Positions 17,442 to 26,076 of a stretch of DNA of 64,000 bases are shown here, one piece after another (position 1 is the stretch's first letter; every line of letters starts with the position of its first letter). This DNA comes from Guptibacillus hwajinpoensis. GTDB taxonomy: Bacteria > Bacillota > Bacilli > Bacillales > Guptibacillaceae. Location: positions 434,001-498,000 of the forward strand of contig NZ_SWFM01000003.1 of NCBI RefSeq assembly GCF_005144865.1, written 5' to 3'. The position numbers and the translations under genes are program-made. Under the pieces are notes generated by a model. That model ran no database searches. It saw only the letters and a list, made by a program, of their open reading frames with translations, and was not told the origin of the DNA.

Positions 17442-17957
17442 CTATTCCTCCCAATTTATCTTCCCTTTACGTTTCATCCATGCTAAGAAAACACTTTCCA
17501 TTCTGCGATTGAACCTCGTAAAGAAACCATCCGTACTTGCTACAGGTACAACAAGAATTGTATGAAGGCCCATACGATTCCCCCCAACAACATCAGTAAA
17601 GATTTGGTCCCCGATAACAACAGCGTCGTTAGCCTCTATCTTCATATCCTTTAGGGCTTTTCGGAAAGCTTTGGTCATTGGCTTTCGAGCTTCATATATA
17701 AAAGGCACCTCTACAGGCGAAGCAAACTTTTCGACTCTTGTCCTATTGTTATTCGAAACAATTGTAACAAGAATGCCCTCATTACGCATTTGCTTAAACC
17801 ATTTTGTAAGTTCTGGCGTTGCATCAGCTCTATCCCACTCAACAAGTGTATTATCAAGATCAGTAATAATCCCTTTTACTCCACGATCTTTGAGCATCTT
17901 AGGACTAATTTGAAAAATGTCTTGAACATGTTCGTTAGGTAAAAAAGTATTTAACAA
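17442..17957 (-). CDS. yqeG: YqeG, HAD superfamily phosphatase (IIIA)
   Basis: A 171-residue HAD phosphatase with motif I DLDNTLVEWD (near residue 37), motif II VSNNN, and motif III GDQIFTDVVGGN. Related to mitochondrial PGP phosphatase Gep4, although the substrate here is not shown. TTG start at 17957 with AGGAGTGTTGATAG ahead. First gene of the yqeG-yqeH-aroE-yhbY-nadD-yqeK-rsfS-yqeM operon, divergent from sda. Confidence 0.92.
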   Translation of the reverse strand: MLNTFLPNEHVQDIFQISPKMLKDRGVKGIITDLDNTLVEWDRADATPELTKWFKQMRNEGILVTIVSNNNRTRVEKFASPVEVPFIYEARKPMTKAFRKALKDMKIEANDAVVIGDQIFTDVVGGNRMGLHTILVVPVASTDGFFTRFNRRMESVFLAWMKRKGKINWEE

Positions 17958-18097
17958 CTATCAACACTCCTACTATTTGTGACATACCTATTGTATCAAT
18001 ATTTTTCACACGTACAACAATTAACTTCTGTACGTTGCAGAAGAAAAAATCTAAATAATATCAAAATTTTTCGACAAATTCTGATGTTCGCCCAAAT

Positions 18098-18197
18098 TGT
18101 GGATAACATTATGCACATTTGTAGACTATAAATTCATTACTAATAATTTAGATATAAACAGTTTACCCACAAATTATCCACCTTTAACTGTGGATAA
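18098..18197. promoter_or_regulatory. DnaA-box cluster upstream of sda
   Basis: Five nonamers resembling TTATNCACA lie within 100 bp: TGTGGATAA at 18098-18106 and 18189-18197 (both perfect, minus orientation), TTATGCACA at 18109-18117 (fits consensus), and TTACCCACA (18163-18171) and TTATCCACC (18174-18182) with one mismatch each. In B. subtilis DnaA activates sda through boxes in the same yqeG-sda gap, so this is very probably the conserved replication-status switch. The 350 bp gap holds no other gene. Confidence 0.85.
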
Positions 18198-18311
18198 CGG
18201 AACGGTTGTTCTTGCTTTATATCCGTGGTAAGCTAACTGCAAATAAAAGATCCACATACACAATATGCGGAATAGACGGAAACTAGAACCTTATTTAGGA
18301 GGTGCTTAATC

Positions 18312-18455
18312 TTGGAGAAGTTATCAGATGACTTATTGATTGAATCCTTTTATAAAGCAAAGGAACTTAAGCTTAGCAATGACTTTATTGGATTAATTCT
18401 AAGAGAAATTGAAAGACGAAGCCTTGATAAGCAAGTTCCTCTCATCGGGATTTAA
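18312..18455 (+). CDS. sda: Sda, sporulation checkpoint inhibitor of histidine kinases
   Basis: Sda blocks KinA autophosphorylation so that cells do not start sporulation during replication or with DNA damage. The 47-residue protein matches the family: [14 protein letters not shown] (residues 3-16) and [14 protein letters not shown] form the helical hairpin. TTG start at 18312 with TTAGGAGGTGCTTAATC ahead. The neighbourhood (yqeG divergent, DnaA boxes upstream) is as in B. subtilis, and a strong terminator follows. Confidence 0.95.
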   Translation: MEKLSDDLLIESFYKAKELKLSNDFIGLILREIERRSLDKQVPLIGI

Positions 18456-18460
18456 TTTTG

Positions 18461-18491
18461 CCAGCCTTGATCTTTTAAAGGTTGGTTTTTT
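18461..18491 (+). terminator. Terminator after sda
   Basis: CCAGCCTT pairs with AAGGTTGG (one G-U) and is followed by six T, five bases after the sda stop codon. Confidence 0.85.
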
Positions 18492-18501
18492 GTTTCAATC
18501 T

Positions 18502-18954
18502 TTAATTAAAATAGCTTCCCCACTGATTTTGCCACTCTTCACCAGTAACGTCTTCCATATTCTTCATTTTCTTCGCCTTACGATAATCAACTGGCTCTGT
18601 TAATAAAACAGCAGCTATCTTTTCTTCATCTAATTTTTTGCGATACTCGGAAAGTATCTCATCCAATTGTCTTCTTTCATATGCAAAAGGTTTTAATACA
18701 ACAACAGCCTGGTTATTATGTGTTAAAACAATAACATCCTTAATAGCACCTTCATTTTGCATTTTATTTTTTATATGGTTAAGTGCAGAAATAGATTTGT
18801 CTTCTTTCAAGATGGCTGTGCCAATTGGTTCTACATCAATTGCTCTGAAGTATTCTCTAGGGGCATATGGAGATTTATCTTCACTTGTATAAATCGATTG
18901 GCAGGCAGTAAGAAGAACCATACCTGTAAAAAGTATAGAAATGGATTTTATCAT
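18502..18954 (-). CDS. Lipoprotein of unknown function
   Basis: 150 residues starting at ATG 18954 with AAAGGAGTATGCAC ahead. It has a type II signal peptide with lipobox LTAC and Cys18 as the lipidated residue, so it should be anchored on the outer face of the membrane. The mature part is charged and mixed alpha/beta (VIVLTHNNQAVVVLKPFAYERR), which loosely recalls YhcN/YlaJ spore lipoproteins, but I cannot confirm the family. It is not the SGNH lipoprotein YqeF that lies next to sda in B. subtilis. Convergent with sda. Confidence 0.75.
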   Translation of the reverse strand: MIKSISILFTGMVLLTACQSIYTSEDKSPYAPREYFRAIDVEPIGTAILKEDKSISALNHIKNKMQNEGAIKDVIVLTHNNQAVVVLKPFAYERRQLDEILSEYRKKLDEEKIAAVLLTEPVDYRKAKKMKNMEDVTGEEWQNQWGSYFN

Positions 18955-19033
18955 GTGCATACTCCTTTCGCAAATAGAATCGGCGTTGATTGGTAAACTT
19001 ATACGGGTAAGTTTCTTTTACAAACATGAAAAG

Positions 19034-19063
19034 TTGATAAATTAGACTGTTTTTGATTACAAT
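19034..19063 (+). promoter_or_regulatory. Probable sigma-A promoter of the mrp operon
   Basis: TTGATA (19034-19039), an 18 bp spacer and TACAAT (19058-19063) lie about 70 bp ahead of the mrpA start, the only good match in this gap. Confidence 0.5.
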
Positions 19064-19132
19064 TGAGTTATTGCAATATGAGTTCATGTGAACTTTTATC
19101 ATATTGAGGATTATTGGGGAGGGTTTTGTAGA

Positions 19133-21475
19133 ATGCTTCATGCGGCTGTCTTGCTACCTTTTCTGGCAGCGTTTTTCATCCCGTTTATTTATCGGGGCGT
19201 CAAACAGGTCCATTTAGGCTGGTTTGTTCTATTAGTTCCGATTGTTTTATTCGGGTATTTTCTTACGTTTATAGAAAACGTCTTACAAGGTGTACATACA
19301 CTAAAAACGTTTGAGTGGATTCCATCTCTCAGCGTTAATGTTACATTTTTCATCGATGGTCTTGGCCTGTTTTTCGCGCTTTTAATTACGGGAATTGGAT
19401 CACTTGTTGTTCTTTATTCCATCTATTACTTAAGTAAAGCCGAGAAACTTGGCCATTTTTATGTTTATCTTCTGTTATTTATGGGCGCAATGCTTGGGGT
19501 TGTTTTGTCGGATAATCTTTTTGTACTTTATACATTTTGGGAGCTCACAAGTATTTCGTCGTTTCTCTTAATCGGATATTGGTATCAAAGGGAGAAATCT
19601 ACTTCTGGTGCTCTTAAATCAATGATGATTACCGTTTTTGGTGGTCTTGCCATGCTTGGTGGATTTTTGATGATGGCAGACATTACAGGAACGACTAGCA
19701 TCAGGGGGATTATTGAGAATGCAGAGATGGTTGTTCAGTCTTCCCTCTTCCCATTCATATTAATTATGATTCTTCTAGGTGCGTTTACAAAATCAGCTCA
19801 ATTCCCATTCCACACTTGGTTACCTGATGCAATGGAAGCACCTACGCCAGTTAGTGCATTTCTACATTCAGCAACAATGGTGAAAGCTGGCATTTATCTA
19901 GTTGCAAGGCTTAGCCTAATATTTGCAGGCACAGATCTTTTCTTCTTAATCGTAAGTGGCTTTGGCTTGTTGACTCTTTGTTGGGGTTCTTATATGGCAG
20001 TCAGGCAGACAGATCTGAAAGCAATTCTTGCTTACTCTACGATTAGTCAGCTTGGCATGATTATGGCTATGCTCGGTTTTGGAACTGAACTTGCTGTTCT
20101 TGCAGCAGTGTTCCATATTTTAAACCATGCAACATTTAAAGGAAGTCTGTTTATGGTAGCAGGTATCATTGACCATGAAACAGGTACGCGTGATATAAGG
20201 CGTCTTGGTGGATTATTCACATTCATGCCAATCACAGCTACATTAGCCTTATTTGGAACATTTTCGATGGCAGGGTTCCCGCTTCCATTCTTAAACGGAT
20301 TTTTAAGTAAAGAAATGTTCTTTGACTCTTCTCTCAAATTCCAGAACGCTTCAACCATTGTTGAGTCCGTATCACCATTCTTTCCTTATTTGGCAGTGGG
20401 CGGTAGTATTTTCACATTTGTTTATTCTGTTATGTTATTCTTCCGAACGTTTACAGGTAAACAAAGAGATGAATTACCTCAGAAACCACATGAAGCACCA
20501 ATTGGGATGTTGTTATCACCAATTGCACTCATTCTGCTCGTTATCATTATTGCGCTTGTTCCAGACATATTTGCTCATGCGTTACTTTCACCTATGGTTG
20601 ATTCGATTACTGGTGATGTCGGTGAAACGCATATTAAATTCTGGCATGGCTTTGGACCGCCGCTCTATATGAGTCTCGCTGTTCTTGCGCTCGGTACCGC
20701 CTTATACTTAACCCGCACTAAATGGGAACGCGTATACAACGTGTTGCCTGGTAAGCTATCTGCAGCTAAAGCATATGACGGTATCATAAATGGTTTAATC
20801 ACTGGATCGAAAAAGCTGACAAATGTCTACATGACTGGTTCACTTAGACATTACATGATCTATATTCTTGTCTTTTTTGTTGGTCTAGTAGGATTTACGA
20901 TGAGCATTACAGGTGGATTTCGAATCGCATTTGATGATTTAGCACCTCTTGCTGCACCAGAAATACTCATTGCAATCGTAATGGCAATTGCAGCATTTGG
21001 AACTATCTTTATGAACAACCGAATAGCTGCAATTCTTGTGCTTGGTATTGTTGGGTACGGATTATCTCTTCTCTTTGTATTCTTCCGAGCTCCTGACCTT
21101 GCGTTAACTCAGCTTATTGTTGAAACTGTTACTGTTGCGCTATTCCTACTTTGTTTCTACCATCTTCCGAATTTCGGAAAAGAAAAAGAATCAAAGCGAA
21201 CAAACGCGGTGAATTGGATTATCTCCATTTCAGTTGGGGTGCTTGTTACGATGATAGGCATTGCCTCACACAGTACAAAGTTCTTTGAACCAATTTCAGA
21301 TTACTTTCTTAAAAACTCCTACAAAATGGGTGGGGGAGACAACGTTGTTAACGTCATCCTCGTAGACTTCCGTGGTCTAGATACAATGCTCGAAATCCTT
21401 GTACTCGGCCTTGCTGCACTCGGGATCTTCACCATGATTAAACTACGTCCTGGCAAGAAGGAGGGGAATGATTAA
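19133..21475 (+). CDS. mrpA: Mrp-type Na+/H+ antiporter subunit A
   Basis: Largest subunit of the hetero-oligomeric Mrp antiporter, related to complex I NuoL. 780 residues from ATG 19133 (GGGGAGGG ten bases ahead). It has about 20 membrane helices, the NuoL-type core with GAFTKSAQFPFHTWLPDAMEAP (given here as key residues Lys, His and Pro of the proton path) and SAFLHSATMVKAG. The C-terminal region has the DUF4040 segment with FFRAPDLALTQLIVE and an MbhE-like end (VNVILVDFRGLDT). Its stop overlaps the mrpC start; no mrpB lies between them. Confidence 0.95.
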   Translation: MLHAAVLLPFLAAFFIPFIYRGVKQVHLGWFVLLVPIVLFGYFLTFIENVLQGVHTLKTFEWIPSLSVNVTFFIDGLGLFFALLITGIGSLVVLYSIYYLSKAEKLGHFYVYLLLFMGAMLGVVLSDNLFVLYTFWELTSISSFLLIGYWYQREKSTSGALKSMMITVFGGLAMLGGFLMMADITGTTSIRGIIENAEMVVQSSLFPFILIMILLGAFTKSAQFPFHTWLPDAMEAPTPVSAFLHSATMVKAGIYLVARLSLIFAGTDLFFLIVSGFGLLTLCWGSYMAVRQTDLKAILAYSTISQLGMIMAMLGFGTELAVLAAVFHILNHATFKGSLFMVAGIIDHETGTRDIRRLGGLFTFMPITATLALFGTFSMAGFPLPFLNGFLSKEMFFDSSLKFQNASTIVESVSPFFPYLAVGGSIFTFVYSVMLFFRTFTGKQRDELPQKPHEAPIGMLLSPIALILLVIIIALVPDIFAHALLSPMVDSITGDVGETHIKFWHGFGPPLYMSLAVLALGTALYLTRTKWERVYNVLPGKLSAAKAYDGIINGLITGSKKLTNVYMTGSLRHYMIYILVFFVGLVGFTMSITGGFRIAFDDLAPLAAPEILIAIVMAIAAFGTIFMNNRIAAILVLGIVGYGLSLLFVFFRAPDLALTQLIVETVTVALFLLCFYHLPNFGKEKESKRTNAVNWIISISVGVLVTMIGIASHSTKFFEPISDYFLKNSYKMGGGDNVVNVILVDFRGLDTMLEILVLGLAALGIFTMIKLRPGKKEGND

Positions 21476-21813
21476 TGGAAATCATCATGTCAGTGCTTGC
21501 AGGAATGCTATTCACAGCAGGAGTTTATATGATGCTACAAAAACAAATTCTTAAAATTGTAATCGGTACAGCACTTCTGTCTCACGGAGCCCACCTTTTC
21601 ATTATTACAATGGGTAAACTGAATCGCGGAAAACCACCAATTCTCTCAGAAGACGTAACGAATTATGTTGATCCGCTTCCACAGGCACTTATCCTGACTT
21701 CCATCGTCATTAGCTTCGGTGTGACTTCATTTCTTCTTGTGTTGGCGTATCGGGCATATCAGACGAATGGTACCGATAATATGGAGAAGTTGAGGGGAAA
21801 CGACAATGAGTAA
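21475..21813 (+). CDS. mrpC: Mrp antiporter subunit C
   Basis: 112 residues, three membrane helices, related to complex I NuoK. The conserved [17 protein letters not shown] and [14 protein letters not shown] are present. ATG at 21475 overlaps the mrpA stop (TAATG) and has GAAGGAGGGGAATGATTA ahead. In known seven-gene operons mrpB stands before mrpC; here mrpC follows mrpA directly. Confidence 0.95.
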   Translation: MEIIMSVLAGMLFTAGVYMMLQKQILKIVIGTALLSHGAHLFIITMGKLNRGKPPILSEDVTNYVDPLPQALILTSIVISFGVTSFLLVLAYRAYQTNGTDNMEKLRGNDNE

Positions 21814-23287
21814 TTTAGCTATACTTCCAATTCTATTACCGCTTCTAACGGGGATCATATTAGTCTTTCTTAATAAAAGGTTGCCACTTGTAAGGATGAT
21901 CACTCGCATTATGGTCATCATTAATCTTGTCGTGGTTTCGGGGATCGCATATAACGTACTTCAAAATGGCACAATTGTTCTAAAAGCAGGAGATTGGGCA
22001 GTTCCTTACGGTATCGTCCTTGTGGCTGATCCGCTTGCCATTGTACTTGTTGTAACAGCAAATCTTATAGCTGTTGCTTGTGCCTTTTATGCGTTTAATT
22101 CACTTGATGAACAAAGAGAGAGATACTACTTCTATCCTCTCTTTCAGCTTCTTATTGCAGGAGTAAGTGGGGCCTTCCTAACTGGAGACCTTTTTAACCT
22201 TTTCGTATTCTTCGAAGTACTTCTGATTGCATCTTACGGTTTGATTGTACTTGGTGGAACGAAAGAGCAATTCAGGGAATCATTTAAGTACATTATCATT
22301 AACTTATTTTCATCAATTCTTTTTGTTACGACGGTGTCATTCCTTTATGCAGTAGTAGGTACTGTAAACATGGCACAGCTTGCAGAGCGAGTAGGTGAAA
22401 TAAAGCAGGATGGTATATTAACAACCATTGCGATTCTATTATTGATTGTATTTGCTACAAAAGGAGCTTTGTTTCCACTTTATTTCTGGCTACCGAAATC
22501 ATACACTGTTCCTCCTACAGTGATTTCAGCATTATTTGGAGCTTTACTTACTAAAGTCGGGGTATATTCAATACTAAGGGTATTTACGTTGATTTTTGTT
22601 TACAACCTTACTGTCACTCATCAAATTCTACTGATTTTGGCAGGTTTCACCCTAGTATTTGGAGTAATAGGGGCACTTTCAACAAATAATGTTCAACTTA
22701 TTATTGCATACAATATCATACCTGCAGTTGGTTATATGATTCTTGGCATTGGGGTCTTTTCATCAACTGCATTAGCGGGAACAATTTATTACTTGCTTCA
22801 TGACATGATTATTAAAGCAGCTCTGTTCTTCTTAGTAGGTGCTATGGCTGCCTATGCTGGTACATCAGATCTCAGAAAAATGGGAGGAATAATTAAGAAT
22901 CAACCCCTGCTCGGCTGGCTATTTTTCATCGCCGCACTTGCGTTAGCAGGACTCCCCCCATTTAGCGGATTTGTAGGAAAGCTTCTAATTCTTCGTGGGG
23001 CGTTTGAAGAAGGACATTATGTCCTAGCTGTCATTGGGCTGATTACAAGTCTGTTGATTCTCTTATCCGTCATCCGTATCTTTATTAACGGTTTTTGGGG
23101 CGAAGCTAAGCAAGATAAAGTACCAGACGTTAACCCTACTAAAGGAAAAATTGTACCTGCTGCCTTTCTTCTTGTGTTTACCATTACGCTTGGATTAGGT
23201 GCTGAGTTCATTTATCCAACTGTACAAATGATAGCTGATCAAATGATTGATCCAGCAAACTATATTGATTCCGTAATGAAGGAGTAG
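21806..23287 (+). CDS. mrpD: Mrp antiporter subunit D
   Basis: 493 residues, about 14 helices, related to complex I NuoM/NuoN and a proton-translocating subunit. Conserved landmarks are FEVLLIASYGLIVLGG, ATKGALFPLYFWLPKSY with its key Lys, and LLHDMIIKAALFFLVG. ATG at 21806 overlaps the end of mrpC by eight bases, with TGAGGGGAAACGACA ahead. Confidence 0.96.
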   Translation: MSNLAILPILLPLLTGIILVFLNKRLPLVRMITRIMVIINLVVVSGIAYNVLQNGTIVLKAGDWAVPYGIVLVADPLAIVLVVTANLIAVACAFYAFNSLDEQRERYYFYPLFQLLIAGVSGAFLTGDLFNLFVFFEVLLIASYGLIVLGGTKEQFRESFKYIIINLFSSILFVTTVSFLYAVVGTVNMAQLAERVGEIKQDGILTTIAILLLIVFATKGALFPLYFWLPKSYTVPPTVISALFGALLTKVGVYSILRVFTLIFVYNLTVTHQILLILAGFTLVFGVIGALSTNNVQLIIAYNIIPAVGYMILGIGVFSSTALAGTIYYLLHDMIIKAALFFLVGAMAAYAGTSDLRKMGGIIKNQPLLGWLFFIAALALAGLPPFSGFVGKLLILRGAFEEGHYVLAVIGLITSLLILLSVIRIFINGFWGEAKQDKVPDVNPTKGKIVPAAFLLVFTITLGLGAEFIYPTVQMIADQMIDPANYIDSVMKE

Positions 23288-23292
23288 ATGGC

Positions 23293-23769
23293 ATGCCAAT
23301 TCAAATTATCATAAATCTAATTATTGCCGTGCTCTGGATGTTTCTTTTTGAAAGTTACTCTTTTAGTACATTCTTTGTCGGTTACTTATTCGGAATAGGA
23401 TTGCTCCTATTAATGGAGCGATTTATTCCAGATCGATTTTACTTCTATCGACTTTGGTCCATTATGAAATTACTGTTTTTGTTTATAAAAGAATTGATTA
23501 TGGCAAATGTACAGGTTGTTAAGCTTGTCTATTCTCCAAAACTCAATATGGAACCAGGAATTATAGCTGTACCAATTGAAGTTCGCACAAATTGGGAAAT
23601 CACAATGTTGGCTAATTTGATTACATTAACACCTGGAACACTAACCGTTTCTGTAGCACCAGATAATATGCATATTTACATTCATGCTATGGATGCTCCG
23701 GATGCAGACGAAGTCATTAAGGAAATTAAGGGCACATTCGAAAAAGCTATTATGGAGGTGACAAGATGA
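23293..23769 (+). CDS. mrpE: Mrp antiporter subunit E
   Basis: 158 residues with two or three N-terminal helices and a soluble C-terminal part. The family sequence NLITLTPGTLTVSV is clear. ATG at 23293 follows AAGGAGTAGATGGC; its stop overlaps the mrpF start by four bases. Confidence 0.95.
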   Translation: MPIQIIINLIIAVLWMFLFESYSFSTFFVGYLFGIGLLLLMERFIPDRFYFYRLWSIMKLLFLFIKELIMANVQVVKLVYSPKLNMEPGIIAVPIEVRTNWEITMLANLITLTPGTLTVSVAPDNMHIYIHAMDAPDADEVIKEIKGTFEKAIMEVTR

Positions 23770-24056
23770 CTTCACTATTATCAATTGTTTCAACTATTTG
23801 TATTGTAGTCATCGCCATCTCTACTCTTTTTCTTCTCTATCGCGCAATTAAAGGACCGTCTAATCCTGATCGCGCCGTTGCACTTGACACAATCGGTATT
23901 AACCTGATGGCAATAGCAGGTATTCTAGCAATAAAGTTAGAAACACAATATTTCAACGACATTATTCTATTGATCGGTATTCTTGCTTTCATTGGAACAG
24001 TCGCTATTGCAAAATTCTTGGAAAAGGGTGTTATCATTGAAAGAAGTCGTGATTAG
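23766..24056 (+). CDS. mrpF: Mrp antiporter subunit F
   Basis: 96 residues, three helices, with the family motif KGPSNPDRAVALDTIG near residue 29. ATG at 23766 follows GGAGGTGACAAG. MrpF has also been linked to bile salt/cholate efflux in B. subtilis. Confidence 0.95.
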   Translation: MTSLLSIVSTICIVVIAISTLFLLYRAIKGPSNPDRAVALDTIGINLMAIAGILAIKLETQYFNDIILLIGILAFIGTVAIAKFLEKGVIIERSRD

Positions 24057-24390
24057 CATCATATTGCTTATCGGAACATTTTTTCTTTTCTCGGGAGCAC
24101 TAGGTATTTTTCGGCTGCCTGATGTTTATACTCGGCTTCACGCTGCTTCAAAGAGTGCAACACTCGGAGTTGCTGGAATTTTAATAGCAGCCTTTCTTTA
24201 CTTTATCTTTGAGCAACAGATGGTAAGCGGCAAACTGATTCTTGGTATCATCTTTATTTTGATGACTGCACCAGTTTCTGGGCATATGATCTCAAGGGCT
24301 GCCTATCAGAAAGGCGTTCCTCTCTGGGAAAAGACAACAAGAAATGATCTAGAAAAAAAAGAACACAAAAAAGCAAGCACGAAAGGATAA
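24037..24390 (+). CDS. mrpG: Mrp antiporter subunit G
   Basis: 117 residues from TTG 24037, with three helices and the conserved RLPDVYTRLHAASKSATLGV. A GTG three codons upstream (24028) is the alternative start; both overlap the end of mrpF, and the upstream AAAAGGGTG favours the TTG. The tail is strongly charged (Lys-rich). Last gene of the operon; its final codons form part of the terminator stem. Confidence 0.93.
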   Translation: MKEVVISIILLIGTFFLFSGALGIFRLPDVYTRLHAASKSATLGVAGILIAAFLYFIFEQQMVSGKLILGIIFILMTAPVSGHMISRAAYQKGVPLWEKTTRNDLEKKEHKKASTKG

Positions 24391-24410
24391 TCCTATCGTG
24401 CTTGCTTTTT
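24368..24410 (+). terminator. Terminator of the mrp operon
   Basis: AAAAAGCAAGCACGA pairs perfectly with TCGTGCTTGCTTTTT around an inner loop; the left arm lies within the last codons of mrpG and the T-run follows. Confidence 0.92.
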
Positions 24411-24477
24411 CTATAGGGAATTAATCTTGTCAAAAGTTTGGTCATTGTAATTCTATTTTCTGTTCGGTACTATATAA

Positions 24478-24654
24478 TTATCTGTAATTCCCATAATGAT
24501 TTGTATAATAATAGTAGCCGCCGCCTATCACGAGCAATAAAACAAGTAGGACAACGATTAATGCATAATACCCGCCACCATAGCCTGGATATGGATATGG
24601 GTATGGCGGATAGGGATAACCACAACCTGGGTAACCGTAGCCATAGCCTTTCAT
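24478..24654 (-). CDS. YjcZ-like small Gly/Tyr/Pro-rich membrane protein
   Basis: 58 residues, starting at ATG 24654 with GAGGGGGAAT ahead. The first 28 residues are a Gly-Tyr-Pro repeat (KGYGYGYPG, then YPYPYPGYGGG), followed by one hydrophobic helix YYALIVVLLVLLLVIGGG and a Tyr-rich end. The ALIVVLLVLLL core matches the YjcZ family of small sporulation-associated membrane peptides. Role unknown. It is convergent with the mrp operon. Confidence 0.75.
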   Translation of the reverse strand: MKGYGYGYPGCGYPYPPYPYPYPGYGGGYYALIVVLLVLLLVIGGGYYYYTNHYGNYR

Positions 24655-24840
24655 ATTCCCCCTCCTTCTCTCTCGCAGACATCATTCTGGTAGATAGTAT
24701 AGTCTATGATAGGATGGACAGTTTTGTCTGGGGATTGGCGGAGTTTTCTAAATTCATTGTAATGACTGTTCAACCTTGTTCGGATGCTCTACAATTGTAG
24801 AAGACTTAACGTCTGTTAACTACATAAAGGGGTCGATGAT

Positions 24841-25962
24841 ATGGTAACAAAACCTATGAGAGCGATTACTCCCACCTATGACCCGTGGGAAGCTTATATG
24901 GATGTTGAAGAACATGGAAGAATGGTCCTTTCCAATATAGAGCTTACAACTACTACATTATGCAATATGAGATGCGAACATTGTGCAGTTGGATACACCC
25001 TTCAATCAAAGGATCCCGAACCACTTCCTCTTGATCTGATAACACGTAGACTTGATGAAGTTAAAGAACTACGTGCATTGAGTATTACAGGTGGTGAACC
25101 AATGCTTTCAATGAAATCGGTGAAGCAATACGTAGTACCTCTCTTGAAATACGCTCATGAAAGAGAAGCAAGAACGCAAATTAATTCTAATTTAACGCTT
25201 GATCGGAAGCGATATGATCTCATATTACCTTACCTTGATGTGCTACATATCTCTCATAATTATGGTAGCATTGCAGACTTTACAGATATCGGCTTTGCTG
25301 TAATGGATCGAAAACCATCTATCGAACAACGAGAAGCCTATTTCCATCGCATGGTCGAAAATGCTCAAAATCTAACATCACAGGGTGTGATCGTTTCTGC
25401 AGAAACGATGATTAACCGAAGAACACTGCCAAATATCGAAAATATCCATCGACAAATTGCAGATATGGGGTGCCAACGACATGAGGTACATCCGATGTAT
25501 CCCTCTGATTTCGCATCAGATTTAGATATTGCATCTCTATCAGAAATGCGAGAAGGCATTCATCGTCTTTTAGATCACCGAGACCCAAATGTTTGGCTTT
25601 TGTTTGGCACACTCCCTTTCTATCCATGTAGTTCAAATCCAGAAGATTTGAAACTTCTCGAACGATTGTATAATGAAAAAAATGTTACAGTACGAAATGA
25701 TCCTGATGGTCGCTCCCGCTTAAATATGAATATTTTTGATGGAGACATTATCGTAACGGATTTCGGTGATACACCACCACTTGGAAATATTAAAGATACG
25801 AATTTAAACGATGCTTATTCTAAGTGGGTAGATAGTAAAATCGCTAAAAGTATTAGCTGTCACTGCCCGGCTGTGAAGTGTCTTGGCCCCAATCTACTCG
25901 TCAAAGATGCATACTATCAAGACATCGATTTTCTCAAACAGAAAACGAATCTTTCTCTCTAG
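24841..25962 (+). CDS. yfkAB: Radical SAM protein YfkAB
   Basis: 373 residues. The radical SAM motif CxxxCxxC is at Cys41, Cys45 and Cys48, SAM-binding SITGGEP near residue 83, and a C-terminal Cys-rich end SCHCPAVKCLG that probably holds an auxiliary cluster. This matches the radical SAM/CxCxxxxC family of B. subtilis YfkA/YfkB. No substrate is known. ATG at 24841 follows AAAGGGGTCGATGAT. Confidence 0.88.
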   Translation: MVTKPMRAITPTYDPWEAYMDVEEHGRMVLSNIELTTTTLCNMRCEHCAVGYTLQSKDPEPLPLDLITRRLDEVKELRALSITGGEPMLSMKSVKQYVVPLLKYAHEREARTQINSNLTLDRKRYDLILPYLDVLHISHNYGSIADFTDIGFAVMDRKPSIEQREAYFHRMVENAQNLTSQGVIVSAETMINRRTLPNIENIHRQIADMGCQRHEVHPMYPSDFASDLDIASLSEMREGIHRLLDHRDPNVWLLFGTLPFYPCSSNPEDLKLLERLYNEKNVTVRNDPDGRSRLNMNIFDGDIIVTDFGDTPPLGNIKDTNLNDAYSKWVDSKIAKSISCHCPAVKCLGPNLLVKDAYYQDIDFLKQKTNLSL

Positions 25963-25987
25963 ACCTCCAAATAAGGGGGTTTTTTTA
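25963..25987 (+). terminator. Terminator after yfkAB
   Basis: Short stem CCTCC / GGGGG with loop AAATAA immediately after the stop codon, followed by seven T. Confidence 0.65.
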
Positions 25988-26076
25988 CTCATTTTCATGT
26001 ATAATTGCACTTTTACCTTTCACTTAAGTGAAGATAGGGTATAATACCTATCGTAATCTATAGGAGTGTGATTGTT

